DNA of 18,941 nucleotides from NCBI GenBank assembly GCA_915066865.1, contig CAJZEE010000035.1:1-18941 (forward strand), given 5' to 3'. A model generated the notes under the pieces. The model ran no database searches, was not told the DNA's origin, and worked only from the letters and a program-made list of their open reading frames with translations. Below are positions 1-7,400 of the stretch, piece after piece. A program made the translations under genes and the position numbers. The DNA is from an uncultured Veillonella sp. GTDB lineage: Bacteria > Bacillota > Negativicutes > Veillonellales > Veillonellaceae. The first letter of the stretch is position 1; each line of letters starts with the position of its first letter.

Positions 1-3
1 GAT

Positions 4-28
4 CGAGTCATGATGGCTCGCTTTTTTT
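4..28 (+). terminator. Rho-independent terminator of an upstream gene
   Basis: A 6-bp stem (CGAGTC at 4-9 with GGCTCG at 15-20, one T-G wobble) closes a 5-nt loop and is followed by C and seven T (22-28). The gene it ends lies outside the window. It separates that gene from the biotin operon promoter just downstream. Confidence 0.75.
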
Positions 29-33
29 GTGTG

Positions 34-73
34 ATATTTGTTAACTTATCTTGTGTTTTTAGTTGATAAATAT
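34..73 (+). promoter_or_regulatory. Putative BirA (biotin repressor) operator
   Basis: An inverted repeat has 13-nt arms, ATATTTGTTAACT (34-46) and AGTTGATAAATAT (61-73), which match at 11 of 13 paired positions across a 14-nt spacer. The inner 9-mers fit the known BirA operator form (TTGTTAACC, 14-15 nt, GGTTAACAA in Firmicutes): the left half differs only at its last base, the right half is more degenerate. The right arm contains the -35 box at 63-68, so a bound repressor would block RNA polymerase. The genes downstream are bioW and bioF, which supports the call. BirA itself is not in the window. Confidence 0.65.
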
Positions 74-91
74 GTATATTGAAATTATAAT
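63..91 (+). promoter_or_regulatory. Sigma-70-type promoter of the biotin operon
   Basis: The -35 box is TTGATA (63-68), the -10 box is TATAAT (86-91), and the spacer is exactly 17 nt. Transcription should begin near 98, giving a leader of about 48 nt before the ATG at 146. The -35 box lies within the right half of the putative BirA operator. A TTGACA at 116-121 has no -10 partner and is not considered the start. Confidence 0.7.
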
Positions 92-145
92 GTAAACAAA
101 GAGTTGTGATTGTGGTTGACATTTTCTAAGTAGAGGAGAAACATC

Positions 146-646
146 ATGAATCAGAATATTCGGTACATTACAGAGGTTGCTATTTTAACGGCTATGATTA
201 CTGTATTAGGTGCTATTAAAATACCTAATGTCATTCCAGGTATAGAGTTTCAACTGTCAGCTCCATTGGCGGTAGCCATATGTGCCGTATTCGGATTTAA
301 GAAATATATTATTAGCGGATGTCTATCTAGTTTAATCGGTTTAGCACTAGGTACACAAACTATTTTGAATGTTATGATTGCTATGCAATTTAGACTTATC
401 GTAGGGCTAATTCTTTGGATGTGCCACAATCATATGATAGGTATTATGATTTCTGGCCCGATTGCATCTGCATTAGCGCGATTGACCTTGTCTGTATATA
501 TCGGTAAAGCTGCATTACCTATGGTTGCATTAGCAGTGCCTGGCATGATTTTTACTGTTATTATGGCACCAGTATTTGTGAAAGTATTCCGTAAAATTCA
601 CAGCCAAGTACCTAAAAATGATCTTATTAAAGGGAAGGTGTCATAA
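146..646 (+). CDS. Small integral membrane protein, ECF transporter S-component-like (putative biotin-precursor uptake)
   Basis: A 166-residue, very hydrophobic protein with about five or six predicted membrane segments and a short basic C-terminal tail. The N-terminal pattern (AILTAMITVLGAIKIP, then a PGIEFQLSAPLAV loop, then an aromatic/basic GFKKY turn) resembles substrate-binding S components of energy-coupling-factor vitamin transporters, which are of similar size. It is not an obvious BioY. The start is supported by AGAGGAG at 133-139. It is the first gene of the operon, and its stop overlaps the bioW start by one base (TAATG). Given the putative BirA site and the two following genes, a role in importing pimelate, another biotin precursor or biotin is inferred, not shown. 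S components need the shared EcfA/EcfT module, which is not encoded here. The S-component family call is itself only moderately sure. Confidence 0.6.
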   Translation: MNQNIRYITEVAILTAMITVLGAIKIPNVIPGIEFQLSAPLAVAICAVFGFKKYIISGCLSSLIGLALGTQTILNVMIAMQFRLIVGLILWMCHNHMIGIMISGPIASALARLTLSVYIGKAALPMVALAVPGMIFTVIMAPVFVKVFRKIHSQVPKNDLIKGKVS

Positions 647-1377
647 TGGCTGAATTATATAGTGTACGCATGCGTGCTGCTCAAGGTGGTCCCCATGAAA
701 AAGGGGGCCACCATATTTCTGGGGCAGAGCGGATTGTGAAGTTAGAAGAAGTAGGGGCTATAGCTCAATCGTTAGCTGATCGCGCACTGCATCACAGTAA
801 AGGAAGAGCTGATTTTATCAATATTACTGTAGATTTAATCCCACCGGAGAAGATTACATATATTGACTGTCTTAAGGTAGAGGAACATAAAACTAGTAGT
901 ATTTCTGAATCCCATCAATTGGCGACTGAGCTTTTACAAGGTCCTCATATTAGTGAGGCAGCTGTTCTTAAAGCTATATCTTTGTTAAAAAGTTTAGATA
1001 AATCTATGCGCGGCGCTATGTTAGTGGATGCCATTACTGGCGAGCGCTTAGATACAGGTGACCGCGGAGTACGTGTTAGTCATATGGACTCCTTTGACTC
1101 TTATGCATTAGGTGATAATGAACATATGAGAGAGGCTTTAGTATTAGCTTCAAAGGTTCAATCAGCAGATGGTATTGTGGGCGAATTATGTTGGTCTGAT
1201 GATCCAGACTATACAGTAGGTTATGTTGCTTGTAATGGTGTATACCATCGCCTTCCTAATATGAAAGAATTTGGTTCAGATATAGGGGGCCGCGTTTTCT
1301 TTGTACGGTCTGATATAGATAGTGAAAGTGTAATTGAGTATTTGGAGCGTACTCCAGTACTTGTTCAACGGAGATAG
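646..1377 (+). CDS. bioW: 6-carboxyhexanoate-CoA ligase (pimeloyl-CoA synthetase) BioW
   Basis: BioW uses ATP and CoA to turn free pimelate into pimeloyl-CoA, the entry step to biotin in organisms that lack the BioC/BioH route. The 243-residue length is normal for the family. Recognisable family blocks are the N-terminal YSVRMRAA, the HHISGAERIV segment near residues 22-31, the ADFINITVDLIPPEKI segment near 55-70, and the MRGAMLVDAITGERL and RGVRVSHMD segments in the second half. The start ATG shares its A with the stop codon of the preceding membrane-protein gene and is preceded by a GGGAAGGTG ribosome site, suggesting translational coupling. Its product is the substrate of BioF, encoded immediately after. 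Dependence on pimelate, made internally or imported, is implied. Confidence 0.95.
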   Translation: MAELYSVRMRAAQGGPHEKGGHHISGAERIVKLEEVGAIAQSLADRALHHSKGRADFINITVDLIPPEKITYIDCLKVEEHKTSSISESHQLATELLQGPHISEAAVLKAISLLKSLDKSMRGAMLVDAITGERLDTGDRGVRVSHMDSFDSYALGDNEHMREALVLASKVQSADGIVGELCWSDDPDYTVGYVACNGVYHRLPNMKEFGSDIGGRVFFVRSDIDSESVIEYLERTPVLVQRR

Positions 1378-1378
1378 A

Positions 1379-2533
1379 ATGTACAAATTTTTTAAAGAAC
1401 AATTAGATTCTAAGATAGAGAACCATAATTTACGAACCTTAAGAGAATACTGTCCTCTAGATGCAGTGCGAGTAAAACGAGATGATAAAGAATATTTAAT
1501 GATGGCTTCAAATAATTATTTGGGCTTAACTTTTGATACTCGTGTCATAGAAGGGGCCCTGAAAGGGGCTCAACAATATGGAACAGGATCTGGTGGATCG
1601 CGCCTTGTATCTGGTACATTTCCATTATTTACAGAGCTCGAAAGGTCATTAGCTAAATTTAAGAATACTGAAAAAGCCCTTGTATTTAATACCGGTTATA
1701 TGGCCAATGTAGGAACTATTTCTGCCGTAGCTGATAAGAATACTATTATTTTTAGTGATGCTCTTAATCATGCTAGTATTATTGATGGTTGTAGATTAAG
1801 TCGAGGTACTGTAAAAACATATAGCCACTGTGATATAGACGAGTTAAAGTATCTGTTAAAACAGGTAGATCGAAACACTCGAAAGCTTATAGTTACTGAT
1901 GGCGTATTTAGTATGGATGGGGATATTGCACCACTAGATAAACTGTATGAATTAAGCCGTGATTACAATGCATTGCTCATGGTTGACGATGCCCATGCAA
2001 CGGGAACTATTGGTAATGGTCATGGTACAGCGGCCTATTTTGGACTTGAAAAAGAAGTAGACATACAACTTGGTACATTGAGTAAATCTCTAGGCTCTGT
2101 TGGTGGTTATGTAGCTGCAAATAGTACTATCATAGATTATCTCGTTAATACGAGCCGCAGTTTTATATTCTCTACCGCATTATCTCCTGCTGATATAGGG
2201 GCGGCCTTAGCTGCATTACAGGTTCTTGAGACAGATGCATCTGTTTTAGCGCGTTTACATGAAAATGTAAACTATATGGCAGATCAATTGATTTCTATGG
2301 GAATTGATGCTACTAATGAAACGCCAATTTTCCCAATACTAATAGGGCGTAATGAAGATACACTTGCCGTATCTGATTATCTATATGAGGATGGCATTAT
2401 AGGCACCGCTATTCGTCCGCCTACAGTACCTATTGGTGAAAGTAGAATTAGACTAACGGTGACTGCTGCGCATAATAAAGAACAAATAGATTATGTGTGC
2501 CAATCACTGCAAAATGCTATGAAACAGTTATAA
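1379..2533 (+). CDS. bioF: 8-amino-7-oxononanoate synthase (KAPA synthase) BioF
   Basis: This PLP enzyme joins pimeloyl-CoA and L-alanine, releasing CO2 and CoA, to give KAPA in biotin synthesis. Starting at the ATG at 1379 gives 384 residues, normal for BioF, and puts the PLP-binding lysine of GTLSKSLG at residue 236, the same number as in E. coli BioF. Other alpha-oxoamine synthase landmarks are SNNYLGL, GTGSGGSRLVSGT, the DALNHASIIDG block and VDDAHATG. The frame stays open upstream to a TTG at 1334 inside bioW, but the ATG at 1379 lies one base after the bioW stop and has ACGGAGA upstream, so it is preferred. No bioA, bioD or bioB follows, so the later biotin genes must lie elsewhere if present. 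A 2-oxoamine synthase of different specificity (KBL-like) is less likely given bioW next door. Confidence 0.93.
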   Translation: MYKFFKEQLDSKIENHNLRTLREYCPLDAVRVKRDDKEYLMMASNNYLGLTFDTRVIEGALKGAQQYGTGSGGSRLVSGTFPLFTELERSLAKFKNTEKALVFNTGYMANVGTISAVADKNTIIFSDALNHASIIDGCRLSRGTVKTYSHCDIDELKYLLKQVDRNTRKLIVTDGVFSMDGDIAPLDKLYELSRDYNALLMVDDAHATGTIGNGHGTAAYFGLEKEVDIQLGTLSKSLGSVGGYVAANSTIIDYLVNTSRSFIFSTALSPADIGAALAALQVLETDASVLARLHENVNYMADQLISMGIDATNETPIFPILIGRNEDTLAVSDYLYEDGIIGTAIRPPTVPIGESRIRLTVTAAHNKEQIDYVCQSLQNAMKQL

Positions 2534-2665
2534 TCATGATAATAGATAATATATCCTCTGAAGACAGGGATAAAAGAATCCTTGGATTGGTAAAATTGTC
2601 AAATTTAGATAAGTTGAGAAGGTTAAGAGTAGTGAATATACCGAATTGGTGAAGGTTTCATATAA
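2534..2665. other. Intergenic stretch between bioF and ssrA
   Basis: No clear terminator for the biotin operon was found: there is a short hairpin (AATCC/GGATT near 2578-2587) but no T-run. One 38-codon open frame (2536-2652) starts at an ATG three bases after the bioF stop, without a convincing Shine-Dalgarno site, and is not called as a gene. Confidence 0.5.
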
Positions 2666-2694
2666 TTGACAGTAATACTAAATAGGCTTATAAT
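2666..2694 (+). promoter_or_regulatory. Perfect consensus sigma-70-type promoter of ssrA
   Basis: TTGACA (2666-2671), a 17-nt spacer and TATAAT (2689-2694) form an exact consensus promoter. Initiation near 2701 would give a short precursor leader of about 10 nt before the mature tmRNA 5' end at 2711. Such a strong promoter suits an abundant stable RNA. Confidence 0.9.
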
Positions 2695-2710
2695 TATGAG
2701 AGCGACACAC

Positions 2711-3052
2711 GGGGATGTAAAGGTTTCGACAGGGGTGCGTGTGGTATAGATAGCGAGTCGGCGTTCCATGAGGCCGTTAAACGGTGGGAAAACATTTAAA
2801 CGCAGAAGAAAATTTTGCATTAGCTGCATAAGCTACGTCCCTCATACTTGTGCCTACCAAGTGTGAATGGACGTCAAACCGTAGGCTGGCTTAATTCAGT
2901 TGTTCATATGAATTAGGCGAGACAACATGAACTGGGGTTGTGTAGCTTGTCTGTGAGCGGTAGCAACCTGAGATCTAAATCATAGACTGTGCTCGGAGAA
3001 GTCTATATGGCAACACTTCTGGACAGGGGTTCGACTCCCCTCATCTCCACCA
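2711..3052 (+). ncRNA. ssrA: tmRNA (transfer-messenger RNA)
   Basis: tmRNA with SmpB rescues stalled ribosomes and adds a degradation tag. The 5' end GGGGATG pairs with CATCTCC (3042-3048) to form the acceptor stem, with a G-U pair at the third position, the alanine identity element. The T arm is AGGGG, TTCGACT, CCCCT at 3025-3041, and the CCA is encoded (3050-3052). The total length is 342 nt, normal for one-piece tmRNA. The tag frame is GGA at 2787 to TAA at 2829-2831 and reads GKHLNAEENFALAA, added after the alanine carried by the RNA itself. The ALAA end is the usual ClpXP-type degron. The resume codon is inferred from the 14-residue tag of B. subtilis, which also begins with Gly-Lys; the reading frame from AEENFALAA on is certain. 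Confidence 0.96.
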
Positions 3053-3076
3053 TATTGAATATATATCCTAGTAGTA

Positions 3077-3117
3077 TAGAATGCTAAATAATGGTTCTAT
3101 GCTTCTAGCATTTTTTT
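3077..3117 (+). terminator. Terminator after ssrA
   Basis: AATGCTA (3080-3086) pairs with TAGCATT (3106-3112), extendable outward by a wobble and an A-T pair, and runs into seven T (3111-3117). The loop is long (19 nt). An alternative inner hairpin, ATAGAA with TTCTAT, is mutually exclusive with the outer stem. Confidence 0.7.
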
Positions 3118-3159
3118 GTACACAAAAAAATATAAAAGTCAATAATTTTTATCGGTTTG

Positions 3160-3171
3160 ATTGTGCACAAT
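3160..3171. promoter_or_regulatory. 12-bp perfect palindrome, possible operator upstream of the RND operon
   Basis: ATTGTGCACAAT is a perfect palindrome in the 272-nt gap between ssrA and the efflux operon, about 60 bp upstream of the -35 box at 3232. A related TTGT-AC-ACAA arrangement lies 45 bp upstream at 3116-3125, overlapping the end of the ssrA terminator. A regulator site is conceivable, but no regulator gene is adjacent. The remaining gap sequence is AT-rich with nothing else recognisable. Confidence 0.3.
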
Positions 3172-3231
3172 GAATATGAATTAAATCAGATTTTATCTAT
3201 GTTTTATAAAGGTGGAAGGGTATCGAAAAAA

Positions 3232-3260
3232 TTGACTTTGTCTATAGAATCCTGTAAAAT
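3232..3260 (+). promoter_or_regulatory. Promoter of the RND efflux operon
   Basis: TTGACT (3232-3237), a 17-nt spacer and TAAAAT (3255-3260) match the sigma-70-type consensus at ten of twelve positions. Initiation near 3267 would leave a leader of roughly 58 nt ending in the AAAGGAG ribosome site at 3310-3316. Confidence 0.65.
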
Positions 3261-3324
3261 ATATAAAGATATTTATGTAATTATGACACATAGATGATTA
3301 GTTTCGTGTAAAGGAGTACAGATA

Positions 3325-4452
3325 ATGAAGTTCCGTTATTCCCGTATGTTAGCGGCTCTCGTTGTATCCGCTGTAATGGTTGCTGGTTGTGGCAGTAATC
3401 AACAGCAAGCAGGCGACGTGAGTGTCAATGCATACAAAATTACTGCAAGTGATGCACAGGTAAACCAAACCTATGCTGGTACAGTAGTTGCAGAAAACTC
3501 TGTAGCTGTACATGCTCGTGTAACTGGTTACGTAGTTGAAAAATTTGTTAAAGGCGGGGAGCAAGTTGTAGCTGGCCAGCCATTATATCGTATCGATTCT
3601 CGTCAATACGAAGCTACTCTTGCTAATGCAGAAGCACAAGCAGCTCAAGCTAATGCAAACTATAAAAATGCTGAAGTAGACCTTAATCGTTATGAAACAT
3701 TAGCTCAACAAGATGCTATTGCGCAACAACGTGTAGATACACAACGCAGTACTGTAGAACAAGCTAAGGCAGCTTATGAAGCATACCAAGCATCCGTAAA
3801 AATTGCTCAAGATAACTATGGCGATACAATGGTATATGCACCATATTCTGGTACATTACGTATGGATGATATCGATATGGGGACATTTGTACAAGCAGGT
3901 TCTACAACATTAGTAACTATTGATTCTATCGATCCTATCTTTGTTGAATTTAGTATGACAGAGCAAGAATATCTTGACTTCATGAAAAATCCAACTGGCG
4001 ATGATTCCAATGGTCCAAATATTCAATTAAAACTTGCTGATGGCGAAACGTATAATCAACCGGGTTCTATTGTTCAAGCCGCAAAAAGTCTTGATCAATC
4101 AACAGGTAAGCTTGTGTTGAAAGCATCTTTCCCAAATCCTGATCATTTGTTGTTGCCAAATATGTTTGCTACAGTGATTTCTCCTGGTCAAAAACTTAAA
4201 GATGCTATTCTTGTTCCTAGTCGTGCCATTCTTCAAATCATGGATAAAAACTTTATCTATGTTGTAAATGCTGATGGTGTAGTAGAACAAAAAAGTGTTG
4301 AAGTTGGCGGTACAAGTGGTAGCGATACAATTATTAAAGCCGGTTTAGCACCTGGAGACACAATCATCGTTGATGGCTTAACTAAGGTTAAAAACGGTGT
4401 GAAGGTTAATGCTAAATTGCTTTCAAAAGAACAATTAAAAGCTACAAAATAG
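3325..4452 (+). CDS. RND efflux periplasmic adaptor (membrane fusion protein), lipoprotein
   Basis: The adaptor links an RND pump in the inner membrane to an outer-membrane channel. The 375-residue protein begins with a lipoprotein signal: basic MKFRYSR, a hydrophobic stretch and the lipobox VAGC, with Cys22 as the predicted lipidated residue and Gly at +2. The order after that fits the AcrA/MexA family. The first half of the lipoyl-like domain (about 55-92, VTGYV...KGGEQVVAGQPLYRID) is followed by an Ala/Gln-rich helical hairpin (about 93-165). The second lipoyl half comes next (YAPYSGTLRMDDIDMGTFV, about 171-190), then the beta-barrel and membrane-proximal parts. The ATG at 3325 has a good AAAGGAG site. 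The pump gene follows after 14 nt. Substrates cannot be told from the sequence. AcrA-like naming reflects family, not orthology. Confidence 0.93.
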   Translation: MKFRYSRMLAALVVSAVMVAGCGSNQQQAGDVSVNAYKITASDAQVNQTYAGTVVAENSVAVHARVTGYVVEKFVKGGEQVVAGQPLYRIDSRQYEATLANAEAQAAQANANYKNAEVDLNRYETLAQQDAIAQQRVDTQRSTVEQAKAAYEAYQASVKIAQDNYGDTMVYAPYSGTLRMDDIDMGTFVQAGSTTLVTIDSIDPIFVEFSMTEQEYLDFMKNPTGDDSNGPNIQLKLADGETYNQPGSIVQAAKSLDQSTGKLVLKASFPNPDHLLLPNMFATVISPGQKLKDAILVPSRAILQIMDKNFIYVVNADGVVEQKSVEVGGTSGSDTIIKAGLAPGDTIIVDGLTKVKNGVKVNAKLLSKEQLKATK

Positions 4453-4466
4453 AAGGGGGCTAGATC

Positions 4467-7400
4467 GTGTCGAAATTCTTTATTAATCGACCTATCTTTG
4501 CCATTGTAATAGCCATTGTTATTACCTTGGTAGGTCTCATTTCTATGATGAACCTTCCGATAGCTCGATATCCACAAATTTCTCCACCTACAGTTCGTGT
4601 AAACACTGCCTATACAGGTGCAACGGCTCAAGTTGTTAATGATACGGTAGCCAGTGTTATTGAAACACAAATCGTAGGCGTACAAGATATGGACTATATG
4701 ACATCTAGTAGCTCTAGTAATGGTAGTTACTCTTTGACTGTTCAGTTCAATCAAGGCACAGATGCCGATATGGATACGGTTAATACACAAAACCGTGTAC
4801 AAGCAGCACTTGCTCAATTACCTGCAGAGGTACAAGCAGTTGGTGTTACAACTACTAAATCTTCTGGTGATATGGCTATGGTATTTTCCTTGAACTCACC
4901 TGATGGTACTTATGATTCTACATTCTTAAAGAACTATGCTACCAACTATATGATGGATGCTATTAAAGCCATTAAGGGTGTCGGTTCTGTACAAGAGTTC
5001 GGTTCTGATTATGCTATGCGCATTTGGTTAGATCCAGCGAAGATGCAAAATCTTGGTGTTACCATTTCTGAAGTAACAGCAGCTATTAAGGGACAAAACT
5101 TACAGGCTGCTGCAGGTACAGTTGGTCAAAATCCTACTAATGGGGAACAAGCATTTCAATACCCTATCAAAATTGAAGGTCGTCTTGTAACACCTGAACA
5201 ATTTGGTAATATTGCTATTAAAAGCTCTAATGGTAAGGTATTGCATCTAAAAGATGTTGCTCGCATTCAAATTGGTGCTAAAGGATATGACTTTATTGCT
5301 AAGTCCGCACATAAAGAGGTAGCAGGTTTTGCTATTTCCTTACAAAATGATGCGAATGCATTAGAAACTATTGCGAATGTTAAGAAGGTACTAGATGAAC
5401 AATCTAAATCTTTCCCACCAGATATGCAATATAACGTAGTTGTAGATAATACTAAATTCGTAAGTGCTTCCATTAAAGAGGTAGAGCATACCTTTGTAGA
5501 AGCATTGTTACTCGTTCTTATCGTAGTATATGTGTTCCTACAATCTTGGCGATCTACGATCATTCCTATGATTGCTGTTCCAGTATCCTTGCTAGGTACA
5601 TTTGGTGCTTTCGTATTACTTGATTTCTCTATCAATACGTTAACATTATTCGCCATGGTATTGGCTATCGGCCTCGTTGTTGACGATGCTATCGTAGTAG
5701 TAGAAGCGGTAGAGTATGAATTAAAATATAATGGCTTACCTCCGAAAGAGGCGGCTATTAAAGCGATGGAAAATGTACAAGGCCCTGTAATTGGTATCGC
5801 CTTTGTATTGGTAGCTGTATTCGTACCAGTTGCCTTCATGGGTGGTATGACAGGTATTCTTTACAAACAGTTTGCATTAACAATCGCTGTATCTGTTGTT
5901 ATTTCTGCGATTGTTGCCCTTGTATTAACACCAGCACTATGTGCTACGATGTTAAAACCTCACACACCTAAAGAGCGTGAAGATTGGGTACATCGTCAGT
6001 TAAATAAATTCAATGCAGGCCTAGAACGTTTCAGCAATTGGTATGGTATCCAATTGGCTCGTTTAAGCCATCGTTTGAGCTTAACCGTTATTGCATTGCT
6101 TATCTTTGCGGGGGGAACAGGCTTAGTATTCCACTTCTTGCCTACATCCTTTGTACCTGCAGAGGATAGCGGTTATTACATGATTGCTGTTAATGAGCCG
6201 CCAGGTGCCACATCTGAGCGTACTATGGCGACCCTTGAAAAAATTGCTTCCTTCTTAGAAGGTAAAAATGATCCTGAAAAGCCAAAAGATGAGCAATTAT
6301 TCCAAGAGGTATTTACTGTAGCAGGCTTTGATCTCTTAGGTGGTGGTCAAAAATCAAGTGCAGGTGTAATCTTTGCTACTATGTCTGACTGGAAGTATCG
6401 TACAACACAAGCAACATCAATTAATGCCATGGTTGGTCAAACATTTGGCTTTGCTGCTGAAAAGGTACCAGAAGCAACTGTAATTGCTATGAACCCACCA
6501 TCTATTCCTGGTCTAGGTTCTACAGGTGGTTTCAGCATGTACCTCATTAACAAAGCTGGTGACAGCCCACAAGTTATGGCGGAACGTGCTAATGAATTCT
6601 TAGCAGAAGCTCGTAAGAGTCCAGCAATTCGATCTATTTACACTACATTTGATACATCTACACCATCCTTACAATTTGATGTGAATCGTGAAAAAGCGGC
6701 TCAAGATGGCGTGGCATTAGCTGATATCTTTACTACATTGCAAGGTTTCTATGGTAGTATTCAAGTCAATGACTTTACTACATATGGTAAAAACTATAAA
6801 GTAGTAGTTCAAGCTGAAGACGCTTACCGTCAAAATGCGGAACAGCTTAATATGCTAGCTGTTCGTAATAGCAAGGGCCTTATGGTTCCAGTTTCTAACT
6901 ATATTACGAAAGAACAAACAGGTACACCGTCTAGTATTACTCGTTTTGATAATGCGATGGCTGTACAAATCGGTGGTTCTCAAGCGAATGGTTACTCCTC
7001 TGGTGATGCGATTAATGCATTGAAAGAGGCGGCAGCTAAAACATTACCAGCCGGTTATACATATGACTGGGCAGGTCAATCTCGTGAAGAGTTGAAAGCT
7101 GGTTCTCAAACCATCATGATTCTTGGTTTAGGTCTAGTATTTGTATTCTTAATTTTGGCTGCCTTGTATGAATCTTGGAAGGTACCATTTGCCGTATTGT
7201 TCTCCGTACCATCTGGTATGATTGGTGCTTCTTTAGTTCCATTCTTGTTGAACTTTACAGGCAGATATTCCTTAGCTAATGATATTTACATGCAGATTGG
7301 TCTCTTAACCCTTGTTGGTTTGGCTGCAAAAAATGCGATTTTGATTATTGAGTACGCTAAGATCCGTGTTGACGAACGTGGTATGAACGTTGTTGATGCC

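Noticed and set aside
38..99. Alternative BirA pairing of TTGTTAAC (38-45) with GTAAACAA (92-99)
   Set aside because: The 46-nt separation is far outside the 14-16 nt spacing known for BirA; the pairing with 61-73 fits.
116..121. TTGACA before the first gene as a -35 box
   Set aside because: No -10 element at 16-18 nt spacing; that position falls on the ribosome site and start codon.
1334..1378. Upstream TTG start for bioF
   Set aside because: It would overlap bioW by 44 nt and shift the PLP lysine away from position 236; the ATG at 1379 has a ribosome site and the normal family length.
2623..2829. 68-codon open frame on the minus strand
   Set aside because: It lies across the ssrA promoter and tmRNA tag region and has no family resemblance, so it is a chance frame.
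4257..4817. 186-codon minus-strand open frame antisense to the adaptor and pump genes
   Set aside because: Low-complexity, Cys/Asn/Ile-rich composition typical of antisense shadows; both plus-strand genes are clear homologues of known families.
5267..5839. 190-codon minus-strand open frame inside the RND pump gene
   Set aside because: Composition is dominated by Thr, Ser, Asn and Ala from reverse-complemented membrane codons; no ribosome site or family match.
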